55,000 nt of DNA from positions 25,001-80,000 of the forward strand of contig JACVTC010000030.1 in assembly GCA_016946835.1 (NCBI GenBank), given 5' to 3'. The DNA comes from Neocallimastix lanati (nom. inval.) (lineage: Eukaryota; Neocallimastigomycota; Neocallimastigomycetes; Neocallimastigales; Neocallimastigaceae). Position numbers and translations under genes: made by a program. The notes below the pieces were generated by a model. It made no database searches. It was not told the origin of the DNA and saw only the letters and a program-made list of their open reading frames with translations. Shown here one piece after another: positions 21,037 through 32,800 of this stretch. Numbering within the stretch: the first letter of the stretch is position 1; every line of letters begins with the position of its first letter.

Positions 21037-22617
21037 TGATACATGACCACTGTAAAATATTTAATAATTTGAATACGTATTTAAATTGTCAAAGTTTTAA
21101 GATAATTTGGTCTTAACGATTAGGTCAAGATGCCAAATTATAGTAATTAATTAATAACTTAATTTTACTCTTATTTAAAACATATTGTTATTAGTAAATT
21201 TTATAATTAAATTTTTATTTAAAATATAAATTTTATTTAATCTTAATAATATTTTATTACATTATTATTTTATATAATTATTACTATAATTTAAATTACA
21301 ATAATCCTACAAAGGATTAATCAAAAGAATTTAAACATGTATTTATATAAAATAATTAATTATTAAAATATTAATTATTAATATGAATATGTAAATAATA
21401 TTAATATAAGTTTGATATTGATAATATAAAGTTAGATAATAATATAAGTATTTAATATAAATAAAATATAAGAATCAAATATTGTAGAAATTAATTTAAT
21501 ATGACAATCACGTGTTTACATTATTTAATATATATTAAATTCAATATGTTAATAATATTTAGTAATTAGTTGGCCTAGACTAATTCCTAAATATTTTAAT
21601 AAAGTTAATTTAATAATAATTATTATATTATTATTTTTTAATATTGAAATTCAAATAACTGAATTATCGAAATTGAAATTGAATTGAAATTCAGTTATTA
21701 TCTTAACATAAATGTAATGTAATGTAAATTATTGTGGATAAAAATGTTTTCCAAATTTTTAATATAAATTTAAATGTATTCCAAATTATTAATTTAAATA
21801 ATTTTCTCAAAAATTTATGACTAAATTATTTGGAGAATTTACGTAACAATTACTCAGTTGAATCACGAAACTTCATAAATTAAAAAATAATTAGTCATTA
21901 ATTAGTTAAATTAAAATAATTAAAGGAATATTGCCTTTTCCGTTTGTTTACAAAAACTTGCCGTTTTGTTTACTTGTCTTTTAAATTATAGAAATTCTAA
22001 AAATAAAAATAGCAAGTTGTGGTTTAGTAAATTGGTTTTCACAACTTGGCAAAATTTAAATTAAATATATGGATAGAATATATTTAATCATATAATTAAT
22101 GAATTAAACTCTAAATTTTCTTCATAGAAAATTTTAGAAAAATTAGATAGTTTTAAATAGGATTTATATTAAAATAATTCATAACATTTCATGTAATTTA
22201 TTAAATAATGTAATTGATAATATAAAATAATATGTTTATGTAATTTATTAAAATTTATTTTGATTTAAAACTTTATTTTGAAAAAGTATAAAAAGAGTTA
22301 ATTTTTCAACTATTGAACGATAGTTGGAAAATCGTATAGAATAGGAAAATTTAAATTTTATTATTAGTTTCGTAACTATTATTAGAATAGTTACTTTCTT
22401 ATAAAACAATTATATTATAGTTTGTAAAACCTTAACTGCTAGTGGGAACTCCGGAAAGGACCCTGCGTTACCCAGTTAAGTGGTTGTTGAAAATTAGTTA
22501 ATAAATAAAATAAATAAAAGAAATTAAAAAAGAAAATAATTAATTAAATAATAGAGGTTTAAGATATAGTGTTATTAGTGTAGTAAAGTTAGTTTAGAAT
22601 AGCCACAAACCTAGACT
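21037..22617 (+). mobile_element. LTR-like region with promoter, truncated by element B
   Basis: It begins tgatacatgaccactg, close to the tgatacgtgaccactat that begins the right LTR of element B, but diverges after that. At 22287-22294 is TATAAAAA, followed by a 29-nt hairpin at 22303-22331 (TTTTCAACTAT with ATAGTTGGAAAA). Downstream is a G+C-richer leader with an 8-bp stem (CTTAACTG...CAGTTAAG, about 22432-22480). The layout fits an LTR plus 5' leader of a B-related element. No gene is present before element B interrupts it. Confidence 0.5.
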
Positions 22618-23095
22618 TGATAAGTACTTTATTTTACAACCACTATAAAAATGGTATTTAGGTAGATTCTTTAGGTTAAAGAAATACTTAAATATTATTG
22701 GTCAATAATAATTTTATAATAATATATATAATTTTAGAATAATAATTGTTAAACGGAGAATTCTTTTATTTATAAGTATATACTTATGATAAATTAATTC
22801 ACATAAATAGCTATTTTTATATTTTATTTTAGTATAGTTAAAAAGAGATATTATGTATATTTGAGATAATTAATTATAATATTTATGTAAGAGAGTAGTA
22901 ATAATAATTGATGTAATAATTAATAATTAATAATAAATAAAGAGTACATTAAAAAGATATATTTATTACTTTATTTTGTATTATTGTATGTGTTATTTCT
23001 ATTTAATATTAGAATATATTATTTTGTCATAATTCCTTATTGTCATTGCCCATAAATAAATATTAATTTAGATACATAAATAAAATATCGTATCA
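22618..23095 (+). repeat. 5' LTR of element B
   Basis: Ends ATCGTATCA. It matches 25058-25525 from accactataaaaatgg (22638) onward with scattered small differences. The first 20 nt are unlike the right LTR. Confidence 0.85.
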
Positions 23096-23099
23096 AATT

Positions 23100-23117
23100 T
23101 GGTGGAGAATCCGGGCG
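23100..23117 (+). other. Primer binding site of element B
   Basis: TGGTGGAGAATCCGGGCG lies 4 nt after the LTR. It starts with TGG and shares its first 9 nt with the family-A site, then differs, so the primer tRNA is probably different. Confidence 0.75.
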
Positions 23118-23319
23118 TGACAATAGCAAAATAATATGAAAATAATATTAATAAAATAATACGTCTATATAATAAATATTATTTAGTATGTATATAAAAA
23201 GAATTTAATTAGTTTAAATTAGTTACTAATAATTATAATAGTAATAGTTATAATAATATTAAATTGAAATAGAAAATTATAATAAAAAAATATATAAGAA
23301 TAAATAAAATTTTTTAAAG

Positions 23320-24765
23320 ATGAATGTTTTTAAGATATTAAATACGTTACCATTATTAGAAAATTATAATAATGATATTAATGAATGGATAGAAGAATTA
23401 ACTGAGTTATTTGAATTATGGAATATAAAAGAACAAGAAAGAAGATTTATTTTATGTAAAGAATGTGTAAATAAAGAAATTAGGTATGTTCTTGATGAAT
23501 TAAAGGAAAAAAATAATCAGGTTCCTAGCTTAAAAGAAATAAAAATAGCCTTAGAAGAATATCTAGAAATAACATCAAGCGTAAAATATTGGAACTTAAT
23601 TAATTTAAAAATTAATTCAAATGAATCAATTAGTAATTTTAATTATAAATACTTAAGAAAATATAATGATATTGATAGTAATATAAAGAAATTAATTACT
23701 GTTAATAATTATGTTAATTCAATCAGGTCCAGAATATATCCTTTTTTAAGAATATTAGAAGAAGAAATCGAAGATATAAAAGAAGCTATCAAATATGCAG
23801 AAAAAGTTGAAAGAATTGAAAAGAAATTAAATTTAAATTTAAATAATATTTATAAGAATAATAATCAAAAATGGAATAATAATAATTGCAAAATGAATAA
23901 ATTAAATAGCAATAAAAACAATAAGAATAATAAAATTATGTGCTTTAGATGCTATGAGTTAGGTCATAAAGCAATTAATTGTAGACACTCGTTTAAAGAA
24001 TTAGCGGAATTAGAAAGAACTGGAATTTTGGAAATAAATAAAAGAAGAAATTTTATACCTGGAAATCATAATAATTATAATTATAAATTTAATTCATATG
24101 ATAGAAATAAAAACTATATTAATTATTATCGTAGAAATTATAATTTAAATAGTAATATTGCTGAAAATCATCATAACATGATTAGTTTTGGTAAAAAGCA
24201 TAATGGAAATAGAGAAATTTATAGAAATAATTATAATTTAAATAATAATTTTGGTAATAATAATTATAATAATTTAAATAATTATCTAAATAAAAGTAAT
24301 TATGATTTAAATAAAAATTTTGGTACCAATAACAATAACAGTAGTTTAAATGAGAATATGAATACAAAAAAAAATAGAATATACAATAATCATGGTATAA
24401 ATTATAATATGCAAGGAAATAAAGATGTAAATATTGGAAATGAAATTAATTTCAACAATAATTTAAATAATAATTGTGTAGAAAATACGTTTAATTCAAA
24501 TATAGATAATACTCAAGATAATATAATTGGAAATAATATAAATAAAAACAATAATGGATATAGTAGAAACATAAATTCAGTAGGAAATAATAGTGGTTTT
24601 AATAATAACAATACTAATAACAATAATAATTATACAAATAACGAAAATAAAAATGTTAATAATATTAACGAAATGAATTATAATAAAAACAATAATAACA
24701 ATAACAATAACAATAACAATAATAATAATAAAAATAATAATAATAGAAATAAAAAAAATAAATAA
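23320..24765 (+). CDS. gag: Gag protein of element B with Asn-rich tail (481 aa)
   Basis: Capsid-like helical region at residues about 1-180. Its layout parallels the family-A Gag: an INEWIEEL segment near the start and an AIKYAEKVERIEKK segment (AFAIAEKVDRLSIK in A) before the nucleic-acid-binding part. A CX2CX4HX4C zinc knuckle (CFRCYELGHKAINC) lies at about 208-221. The last about 240 residues are dominated by Asn with N-N-N runs encoded by AAT/AAC, ending in a poly-Asn/Lys stretch. It presumably forms particles or co-assembles with a helper Gag and packages element B RNA. No protease, RT or integrase is fused to it. It starts at the first ATG after the leader. Confidence 0.85.
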   Translation: MNVFKILNTLPLLENYNNDINEWIEELTELFELWNIKEQERRFILCKECVNKEIRYVLDELKEKNNQVPSLKEIKIALEEYLEITSSVKYWNLINLKINSNESISNFNYKYLRKYNDIDSNIKKLITVNNYVNSIRSRIYPFLRILEEEIEDIKEAIKYAEKVERIEKKLNLNLNNIYKNNNQKWNNNNCKMNKLNSNKNNKNNKIMCFRCYELGHKAINCRHSFKELAELERTGILEINKRRNFIPGNHNNYNYKFNSYDRNKNYINYYRRNYNLNSNIAENHHNMISFGKKHNGNREIYRNNYNLNNNFGNNNYNNLNNYLNKSNYDLNKNFGTNNNNSSLNENMNTKKNRIYNNHGINYNMQGNKDVNIGNEINFNNNLNNNCVENTFNSNIDNTQDNIIGNNINKNNNGYSRNINSVGNNSGFNNNNTNNNNNYTNNENKNVNNINEMNYNKNNNNNNNNNNNNNNKNNNNRNKKNK

Positions 24766-24896
24766 ATAATTTAATTATGATGAAGTATTAATAAATAAAT
24801 AATTATATATATAACAATAATTTAAATTAAATTAATTCGAAATTTCAAGATTTCGAATTTCAAAAATTATAATAATCATTAATTCAAAAATTTAAT

Positions 24897-24944
<48 letters not shown>

Positions 24945-25057
24945 CCAATAATAAATTTTAATAACAAAAAAAAGAAAAAAAAAAAAAAAAAAAAAAAATT
25001 TTATTACATGGTTATAGAGACTTCAGGGGACGAAGTCTAATTTAAGTGGGGGCGTCT
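24766..25057 (+). other. Element B 3' region with poly(A) runs and polypurine tract
   Basis: Two runs of more than 25 A (about 24904-24936 and 24970-24998) and then agtgggggcgtc just before the 3' LTR, the polypurine tract. No pol remnant is visible. Confidence 0.75.
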
Positions 25058-25525
25058 TGATACGTGACCACTATAAAAATGGTATTTAGGTAGATTCTTT
25101 AGGTTAAAGAAATACTTAAATATTATTGGTCAATAATAATTTTAGAATAATATATATAATTTTAGAATAATAATTATTAAACGGAGAATTCTTTTATTTA
25201 TAAGTTTATACTTATTATAAATTAATTCACATAAATAGCTATTTTTATATTTTATTTTAGTATAGTTAAAAGAGATATTATATATATTTGAGATAATTAA
25301 TTATAATATTTATATAAAAGAGTAATAATAATAATAATTGATGTAATAATTAATAATTAATAATAAATAAAGAGAACATTAAAAAGATATATTTATTACT
25401 TTATTTTGTATTATTGTATGTGTTATTTCTATTTAATATTAGAATATATTATTTTGTCATAATTCCTTATTGTCATTGCCCACAAATAAATATTAATTTA
25501 GATACATAAATAAAATATCGTATCA
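25058..25525 (+). repeat. 3' LTR of element B
   Basis: Starts TGATACGTGACC and ends ATCGTATCA, so the ends form a short inverted repeat (TGATAC/GTATCA). Followed by target repeat GACT. Confidence 0.88.
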
Positions 25526-26355
25526 GACTAAGAATTATAATCAAATAATAAATCAATACTTAAGTAAATTTTATCAATCTAACCTAATCCAAAACTAGCC
25601 CGAGGCCTAATTTCTGCTAAAGAGAGCCGCCGATCACACCAAGGTAAGAATGGCATTTTTTAGAACCATTACCAGAAATGATTTGGTTTTTAAACAAGAG
25701 CCATCCCATTCCTTGTTTTATAATTTGAATTAATAATGTCTGCCTCTCTTTTTTTTTTTTTTTTTTTTTAGGCTTAGAGAATAACTTTATTTAATTTATA
25801 GTAATAATAAAAAATTAAAAGATTTAAATAAAAAAAAAAAAAATAAAAAAATAAAAATAATAATAATAATAAAAATATAAAGTAATAAAACAAACAAACA
25901 AAAAAAAAAAAAAATAAAATAAAAATAAAAATAAAATAAATATTTTTAATATTTATTAAATTACCATTATGTCCATAAGTTTCAAATAAAGTAAATCCAT
26001 TAATATTCTTTAATTCAGGTCTTTGCTTTAAAAAATAAAAATGAAAAAAAAAATAAAAATAAAAATGAAAATAAATAAAAATAAAAAAAAAATAATAATA
26101 ATAATAATAATAAAAATAAAAATAAAATAATAAAATAATAAAATAAAATAAAAATAAAAAAAATAAAAAAAAACAATAAAAAAAAAATAAAAAATAAAAA
26201 ATAAAAAAAAATAAAAAAAAATAAAAAAAAATATATATATATATATATGAAATAAAATTATTATATATTATGTACCTCTTCCACCAAGAAGAAAGTTTTA
26301 TAGTCTGTACCGCATCTCATAGATATTTTTACACACTTATTATTCAGAAAATTAC

Positions 26356-26736
26356 TTAAAATTTAGATTCAATGGAATACCATTTCATCATCAATCTAAA
26401 AGATCGACAAATTAATGGTATTACATTTGTTAAGTAATGGTAATTTGGAATACCTATCAAATAATAGCTCAAACGAAACTACTTATGATAGGTATTGGCC
26501 CTTGTTAAGAATTCCCGCTAAGCCCCACAGTTTTTTGGAACAGGTGACTCCGATGAACCTTTGAAAAGTAGTTCATTTAATCGTCTCTGTTCCCCACTAT
26601 CGAAATGTAGCTCATTTAAAACTAAAGTCCCACCAAGAAGATACAAGTATATATAATGATTGATATAATCTTCAAAATTAGAAATAGAGTCATAGGAAGA
26701 AAGAGGATTTAACACTCTAATCTTCCTAGAGAACTT
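26356..26736 (-). pseudogene. LINE C-terminal fragment in R copy 4
   Basis: Minus-strand match to the fragment at 9477-9940, with the shared motif SSYDSISNFEDYINHYIYLY. Small indels (for example an extra A near 26435 and a missing T near 26571) break the frame. It is truncated on its 5' side by the poly(T) of block S4. Confidence 0.5.
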
Positions 26737-27200
26737 TTTTTTTTTTTTTAGACAGGGAAGAAAATATACTTCAATAACTTTATTAATTTTATTATAAAAA
26801 AAAATACATGTAGGTGAAAAGTACATTTTTGAAATTAAAAATAAAAATTAAAAGTTAAAAAATAAAAAATAAAAAATAAAAAATAAAAAAAATACTATGT
26901 ATTTTGGCAAGTTATACTATACGGGAATTTTTCCCTTCCTAACAAATAAAAAAAAAAAAATAAATAAATAAATAATAATAAAAGCTAGAAGTAACATCTT
27001 TAAAAAAATAGATAGTGTACGTGGTGTGGTGTCATCCACTAAACTCTCCCCCTCGAGATTCATCATTTATTGAACTACTAAAGCGAGATTCACCCTTCGT
27101 AGAAATTGATTAAGATCCTGTATTATCTTATATATATACAATACTTTATAATATTAAATTTTTTATCATTTATTTATAATTTATATATACATAAATAATA

Positions 27201-27235
<35 letters not shown>

Positions 27236-27304
27236 TGTTCTTTATAATTAATTTAATTTTATATTTAAAAAAATTTTTTTATAATAAAAACAAATAAAAA
27301 TAAT

Positions 27305-27352
<48 letters not shown>

Positions 27353-27369
27353 AAAATAAAATAAAATAG

Positions 27370-27416
<47 letters not shown>

Positions 27417-27497
27417 ATTATAACATATATATAGATATGAATTATAATAAATGAATTAAAAAAAAAAAAAAAAATTAAACAAAATGAAAAATAAAAA

Positions 27498-27590
27498 TGC
27501 TCATGGCGGGGGTCGAACCCGCGATCTTCGCGTTGCATAAGAGGTACTCTCTTATAAGCACGACGCCTTAAACCTCTAGGCTACACGAGC
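27498..27590 (-). tRNA. tRNA-Ile(UAU), intron-containing, copy 4
   Basis: Intact cloverleaf as in copies 1 and 3. The intron differs at two positions (AGAGAGTACCTCTTATGCA), while its CTTAT, which pairs with the anticodon loop, is kept. The exons are identical to copies 1 and 3. The 5' LTR of family-A copy 2 begins 14 bp upstream. Confidence 0.92.
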
Positions 27591-27604
27591 TCCTCGGAAA
27601 GACT

Positions 27605-28391
27605 TAATACAGAATGAACAAATAATACTAATTGTGCTAGAATAATATAAATTATTCTAACCTTATAGATTATTCTATTCTATATAATTGGAACTTTCCA
27701 ATATTCTTCAAATATTACTAAATAGAAATCTTATGTTAATAAATCACCAATTAACTTATAATTCCTTTTTGAATTATCGATCCGATTCCATTATAATGTA
27801 TTAAAAATCTTTAGCCAAGAATTTTGTCCTTGCCCACTTAATATATTAATATTATATTTCTTTTGTATTATGTTATATTGAAAATAATCAAATCTATTTA
27901 ATTAGTTATTAAAATTTTCGTTATCAATTTAAATTTATTTTTAATTACTAAATTTAACTAAACCACAATAAAATATTCTGTATAATCTCTTTATTTTTAT
28001 TTTATATATATTAGTATTAAACTATTATTAAATAATTAATAATTCAATAATATATAACTACTATTTATAACAATAATATTATTAACTAAAATAATAATTC
28101 AATTTCAATTTAAATGTTTTATTTATAAAAATAATTAGTAATTAGTTTATTAAAAAAATAGTTAGGCTTTACAAATTTTAATTTGATAAAAAAATATAAA
28201 TACATGTAATTTTTAGTGAAATAGAATATAATCAATAACTTACTTTTATTAAATAAATAATTATATTATTATTTTTCTTTTATAAATTTAAATAAATAAA
28301 TATTGATTTTAAAACAAATTATTTTTTTTATTGTAATTTTATTATTTGTGTTAATTATTATTATATTCCTAAAATTATATGAACCATACCA
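27605..28391 (+). repeat. 5' LTR of family A copy 2
   Basis: Matches the other family-A LTRs. Private changes include tatgttaataaatcaccaat near 27735 and an A-to-T change in agaattttgtcc near 27820. Confidence 0.93.
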
Positions 28392-28399
28392 TGAAAAAT

Positions 28400-28417
28400 T
28401 GGTGGAGATATCGGGGA
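28400..28417 (+). other. Primer binding site (family A copy 2)
   Basis: TGGTGGAGATATCGGGGA, identical to copy 1 and again 8 nt from the LTR. Confidence 0.8.
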
Positions 28418-28902
28418 ATATAATAATAAATTAATACATTGGGGATAAAATTATAATATTAATAAATAATTTTTCTAATAAAACAAATATTTTTTTTAAA
28501 AAAGAAAACAATTTTTATATTTTTAACTAATTATTATTAATTGTTAAAAATATTAATTAATATTAAATTAAACTAATATTCGTGCATAGATTTCCGGGTT
28601 AAGTTTATCCTACATAGTAATTGGGCTAGTAGGCTCTGGACTGCTATTTTTTATATTGAAAATAGTAACCGTGGCACACGCGTGGCATGACACCTTTCAA
28701 GAGGTAAGCTGCACGTCAGACAGTGTGTACTATCAGATTGCACGATTATTATAATTTAATAAGTGATTAATAATAATAAATAATTAATAATTTTATTAGT
28801 TAAAAGATTTATTTTTTTTTTAATTTTTTTTATTTTTACTTTTTTATAACAATTTATACATTACGAGGTTTAGCATTCTATAGATACAATAAATTTTATT
28901 TT

Positions 28903-29820
28903 ATGAGAACATCCAGTACTTCCAGTACTCCAACAGAGAGTACTCCAGAAAGTAAGCTTAGCTTCAGAGAATTAAAGAAAGAATTAAAAGATTTTGAAAA
29001 GCTTACTAAACAAAACCTTGACATCAACTCCTGGGCAAATGAGTTAAAGACATGGATAAAATACCAACATATCAAGGATCCTGAAACTATTTTTACTGCT
29101 TGTATATTAACGGCTTCTGGAGAACCAAGAGAAATTATCCAAGAACTAGAAGATGGAAATGACCTTACTGAAGATGAAGATTCTGATTTCGATAGCGATA
29201 GTGAAGGAGAAGATGATGAAGAAAGTGAATCTACTACCACCTACCCAAGCCTTGATGAAATCATAAATCATCTGAAGACTTTCTATGGACTTAAAGAAGA
29301 TCAAACCAACTTGTTACGAGAATTGCGTTCCATGAAAATAAAGAAGAACGAGAAAGTTAAAGATTTTAATGTCCGTTATAGATCTTTGTACCATAAATTG
29401 GATAAAAAGAGAAGAAGAAAAATTAGTGTTTTAGATTATGCAGATTCCTTAACCAATAATCCTGACGCATGGAGAAAGGTTATGCTTAAAGACCATATTT
29501 CTATTACCAAAGCATTCGCTATAGCTGAAAAAGTTGATCGTTTATCTATTAAAAATAGTACTGAATATTATGATAAGACTCGTTACAATCTCCTTAACTC
29601 TAAAAGTAACTTTAATAAGAACATTTCAAATGATTTTAACAAACCAAAAACCCACAAAAATGTATCTATAGAAAATCTCACTAACAAGATGAAAGAAATG
29701 AAAATTAGTACTTGCTGGTTTTGTAGCAATGAAGGACATACCAAACGAAACTGTCCTAAATTAAATTCTATATTGGAAAATAACCGCAAGAAGTTTTATG
29801 AAAATCATTTAAACCACTAA
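28903..29820 (+). CDS. gag: Gag polyprotein, family A copy 2 (305 aa)
   Basis: Same length and zinc knuckle (CWFCSNEGHTKRNC) as copy 1. Substitutions are few and mostly mild (for example A/T in the NELKxW segment, I/T in NDLxEDED, I/L before TNKMKEM), which is consistent with a protein recently under selection. It should form particles and supply Gag-Pol through the frameshift site in its last codons. Confidence 0.93.
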   Translation: MRTSSTSSTPTESTPESKLSFRELKKELKDFEKLTKQNLDINSWANELKTWIKYQHIKDPETIFTACILTASGEPREIIQELEDGNDLTEDEDSDFDSDSEGEDDEESESTTTYPSLDEIINHLKTFYGLKEDQTNLLRELRSMKIKKNEKVKDFNVRYRSLYHKLDKKRRRKISVLDYADSLTNNPDAWRKVMLKDHISITKAFAIAEKVDRLSIKNSTEYYDKTRYNLLNSKSNFNKNISNDFNKPKTHKNVSIENLTNKMKEMKISTCWFCSNEGHTKRNCPKLNSILENNRKKFYENHLNH

Positions 29821-29860
29821 AAGGGAGTAGAAGCACTCCCATCGTCAAAAAAATTGCTTC
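29808..29860 (+). promoter_or_regulatory. Programmed -1 ribosomal frameshift signal with predicted pseudoknot (copy 2)
   Basis: TTTAAAC at 29808-29814 in the gag frame. Stem 1 is GGGAGT (29823-29828) with ACTCCC (29835-29840). Stem 2 is GAAGC (29830-29834) with GCTTC (29856-29860). Every paired base is unchanged relative to copy 1, although nearby third-codon positions do vary. Confidence 0.85.
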
Positions 29861-32800
29861 AGTCTGCCATCGTTCCAAAACAGTTGACTTAAAAGAAGAT
29901 GATGATTATGAAGAAATTGCTGATTTCCAAGAAGGTACTACTACGGATTATTACGAAGATTTTGATGATGAGTCGGATGGTTCCAAAGAATTGGATTACT
30001 TAGTAAACGTTATAAAGAGAAAGGCAAATCCTAAAGATGAAGAGACTAGTGACCAAAGAGGAAAGAGGGTTCACCGTAGTCTAAGAGATGATCCTAAGCC
30101 AATAGTTACTCCAGGTTTACGAAAACAAAAAGAAAATCAATTAAGGGGAACATCGCGACCAGTCAAAAAGCCAACAACTCAATTACATCCTTCGATTATG
30201 GTTCAACCTAGAATAGAAAAAGAAAAGAGAATTGAGAAAGAGCTAAGAGATAAGGAAAGAGCTAGTACTAGTACTTCTGTGGAAAATAATAATAATAATA
30301 GTAATGTTAATGTTATTAATGAAGAAACTTCTCAGGAAGAAAATAATTCTAAACAAACTTTAAATAAATTAATTCAAGAAAAATCATCAGAAAAGTCAAC
30401 TGAAATTATGCCAACTAGAATTCCAAGAAGAATACAAATGCAAACTGATTGTGATAGTTATGACGTGATCAAAGATTTAAACTCCAGTAATTGCAATATT
30501 ACATTTGGACAATTATTGGACGTTGCTCCAAAGATACGGTCTCAAGTATCACAAGGACTTAAATTAGAAAAGAATAATACTAAAATTTCAGGTGCAGTGG
30601 ATAATATGTGTGCTACTACAATAATAACGAACAATATAGATCATACATATAAAAGTAAACATCATGAACCACAAGAAGATGATATTGCTATGGTTGATGT
30701 AATAGTAGATGGAGTTCGTGGTAAGGCTTTAATAGATTCATGTAGCAACTTAAGTATTATCACAAAGCAATTTTTAGATAAATTACCTTATCAGTATGAA
30801 CCTATAGGAGTTAGTGCAGGACGAATACGTTTAGCAACGATGAATGATGATTACTCAGAAGATGTGTTAATCAAAGTTCCCGTAAATATTAATGAACTAG
30901 AACTACTTGTTACGTGTAGAATTATAGACAAGGAGGATCCATTCTATGATATATTAATCAACCTCAAAACTCAAATTGATAACCAGTTATTTATACATCC
31001 AATTAGATATAGTCTTTGTCGATTTAATGATCAAGGTTTAATTGAAGAAATTGCACCTATTAATAATGAATATGATGACGAAGAAAAATTATTATGTGTA
31101 ATCAAAGCATTGAATCACCAAGAAGCTAAGCAACAATTGAAAACGATTGAAGGATTACCACCCATAAAATATATATATGACACAGTTTTTCAAAGTACAA
31201 TTAATTCAAATTATAGAGAAGCTATTACTAAATTACTTGAAGAATATATTGATATAATTGCAACTTCTTCTGAAGAATTAACACCTTCAGATTTATCACC
31301 ACACAAAATTATTCTTAAGGAAGGAGTTAAACCTATTAAACAAAAATTTTATCGACTTAGTAAATTAAAAACAGATATCTTAAAAGAAGAATTAACCAAA
31401 CTTATATATAAACGATTAATTGAACCTTCATGTTCAGAATGGTCATCACCAGTAGTACTTGTGCCTAAAAAGAACGGTAAATGGCGCCTGTGTATTGACT
31501 ATAGGAAAGTAAATGAAGCAACTAAGAAGGATTCTTATTCTTTACCAAATATTGAGGAAATTTTTGATAGCTTAGATGGAGCAAAAATCTTTTCAACATT
31601 AGATCTTTATTCCGGTTATCATCAAATATTAATGGATGATGATAGTGTTGAAATCACTACCTTTACAACTAAGTTCGGAAACTACCAATTCAAGGTAATG
31701 CCCTTCGGTTTAACAGGTGCTCCAGCTACATTCCAAAGAGAAATGAACCGTATACTATTTCCCTTAATAGGAAAATGCGTCTATAACTTTATAGATGATA
31801 TTTTAATCTACTCAAGAACTGAAGAAGAACACCTAGAACATCTTAAACAAGTCTTAGAAATATTCAAGGAACATAAGTTAAAAATCAATATCGAAAAGTG
31901 TTCTTTCATGCAAACTGAAGTAGAAGTACTTGGACATAAAGTATCCTCAGAAGGTTTAAGTCCATTGGAAAACAAAGTTGAAGCTATTAAAGAATGGAAG
32001 GCTCCCTCTAACATTCATGAACTTCGATCATTTTTAGGAGCCATTGGATATTATAGAAATTTTATTAAGGACTTTGCAAAAGTTACTGCTCCTCTCTGCA
32101 CTCTATTAAGAAAAGGTATTAAGTTTGAATGGAAAAAGGAACAAGAAGAAAGTTTTAAAATTCTTAAGGAAAGATTAATCAATGCCCCAATATTAAGATT
32201 TCCTAGATTTGATAGAGAATTTATTATAAGAACAGATGCTTCCTATGATGGAATAGGCGGTGTGCTTTTACAAAAGGATGATGAAACTGGAAAGGAGCAT
32301 CCGGTTCATTATATTAGTAGAAGTTTATCTAAATCGGAAAAGAATTATGGAATTACGGATCTAGAAGGTGCCGCTCTAATTTACTGTATTAATAAATTAA
32401 AATCTTATATTATGGGAAATCCTAAGCAAACTATAGTATATACAGACCATAGACCCTTAATCGGATTACTTAAAAATAAGGAACCACAAAACTCTCGCCA
32501 TACAAGATGGTGTTTGACTGTCAGTATGTTAGGAATTGATTTACGATATGAAGCTGGGAAGAATAATGTTGTTGCAGACGCTTTATCAAGAATGAAAAAT
32601 GAAAAAGAAAAAGTTATCTTAACAACACAAATTATCAAAGAACAAAATGAAAACCTGCTTTCAAGAACCATTAAGGAATTTATTGAAGAAAAATTTACGA
32701 CAATTGATGGTGTGGACTACTTTGTTGATGGCAATAATTATAGAAAATTAGTTACAGATACAAAAGAAAAACTTCAATTAATTTTTCAAGCGCACAGTAT

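Larger units (their letters stand above)
22618..25525 (+). mobile_element. Gag-only LTR retrotransposon B
   Basis: A complete 2.9-kb element. It has LTRs of 478 bp (22618-23095) and 468 bp (25058-25525), a primer binding site, one gag gene, a polypurine tract and the 4-bp target repeat GACT on both sides (22614-22617 and 25526-25529). Only 292 bp separate the gag stop from the 3' LTR, so pol is absent, not frameshifted. It must borrow reverse transcriptase and integrase. Family A is a candidate donor, because the Gag layouts and the primer-site starts are alike. The first about 20 nt of the two LTRs differ (TGATAAGTACT versus TGATACGTGAC). Confidence 0.88.
25530..27604 (-). repeat. Composite repeat unit R, copy 4
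   Basis: Block S1 (25530-25740), poly(T), A-rich simple sequence (25830-26240) and a LINE C-terminus (26356-26736). Poly(T) at about 26737-26750 follows, then block S4 with an intact tRNA-Ile. It lacks S3. Its right end is cut by the family-A copy 2 insertion. Confidence 0.8.
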
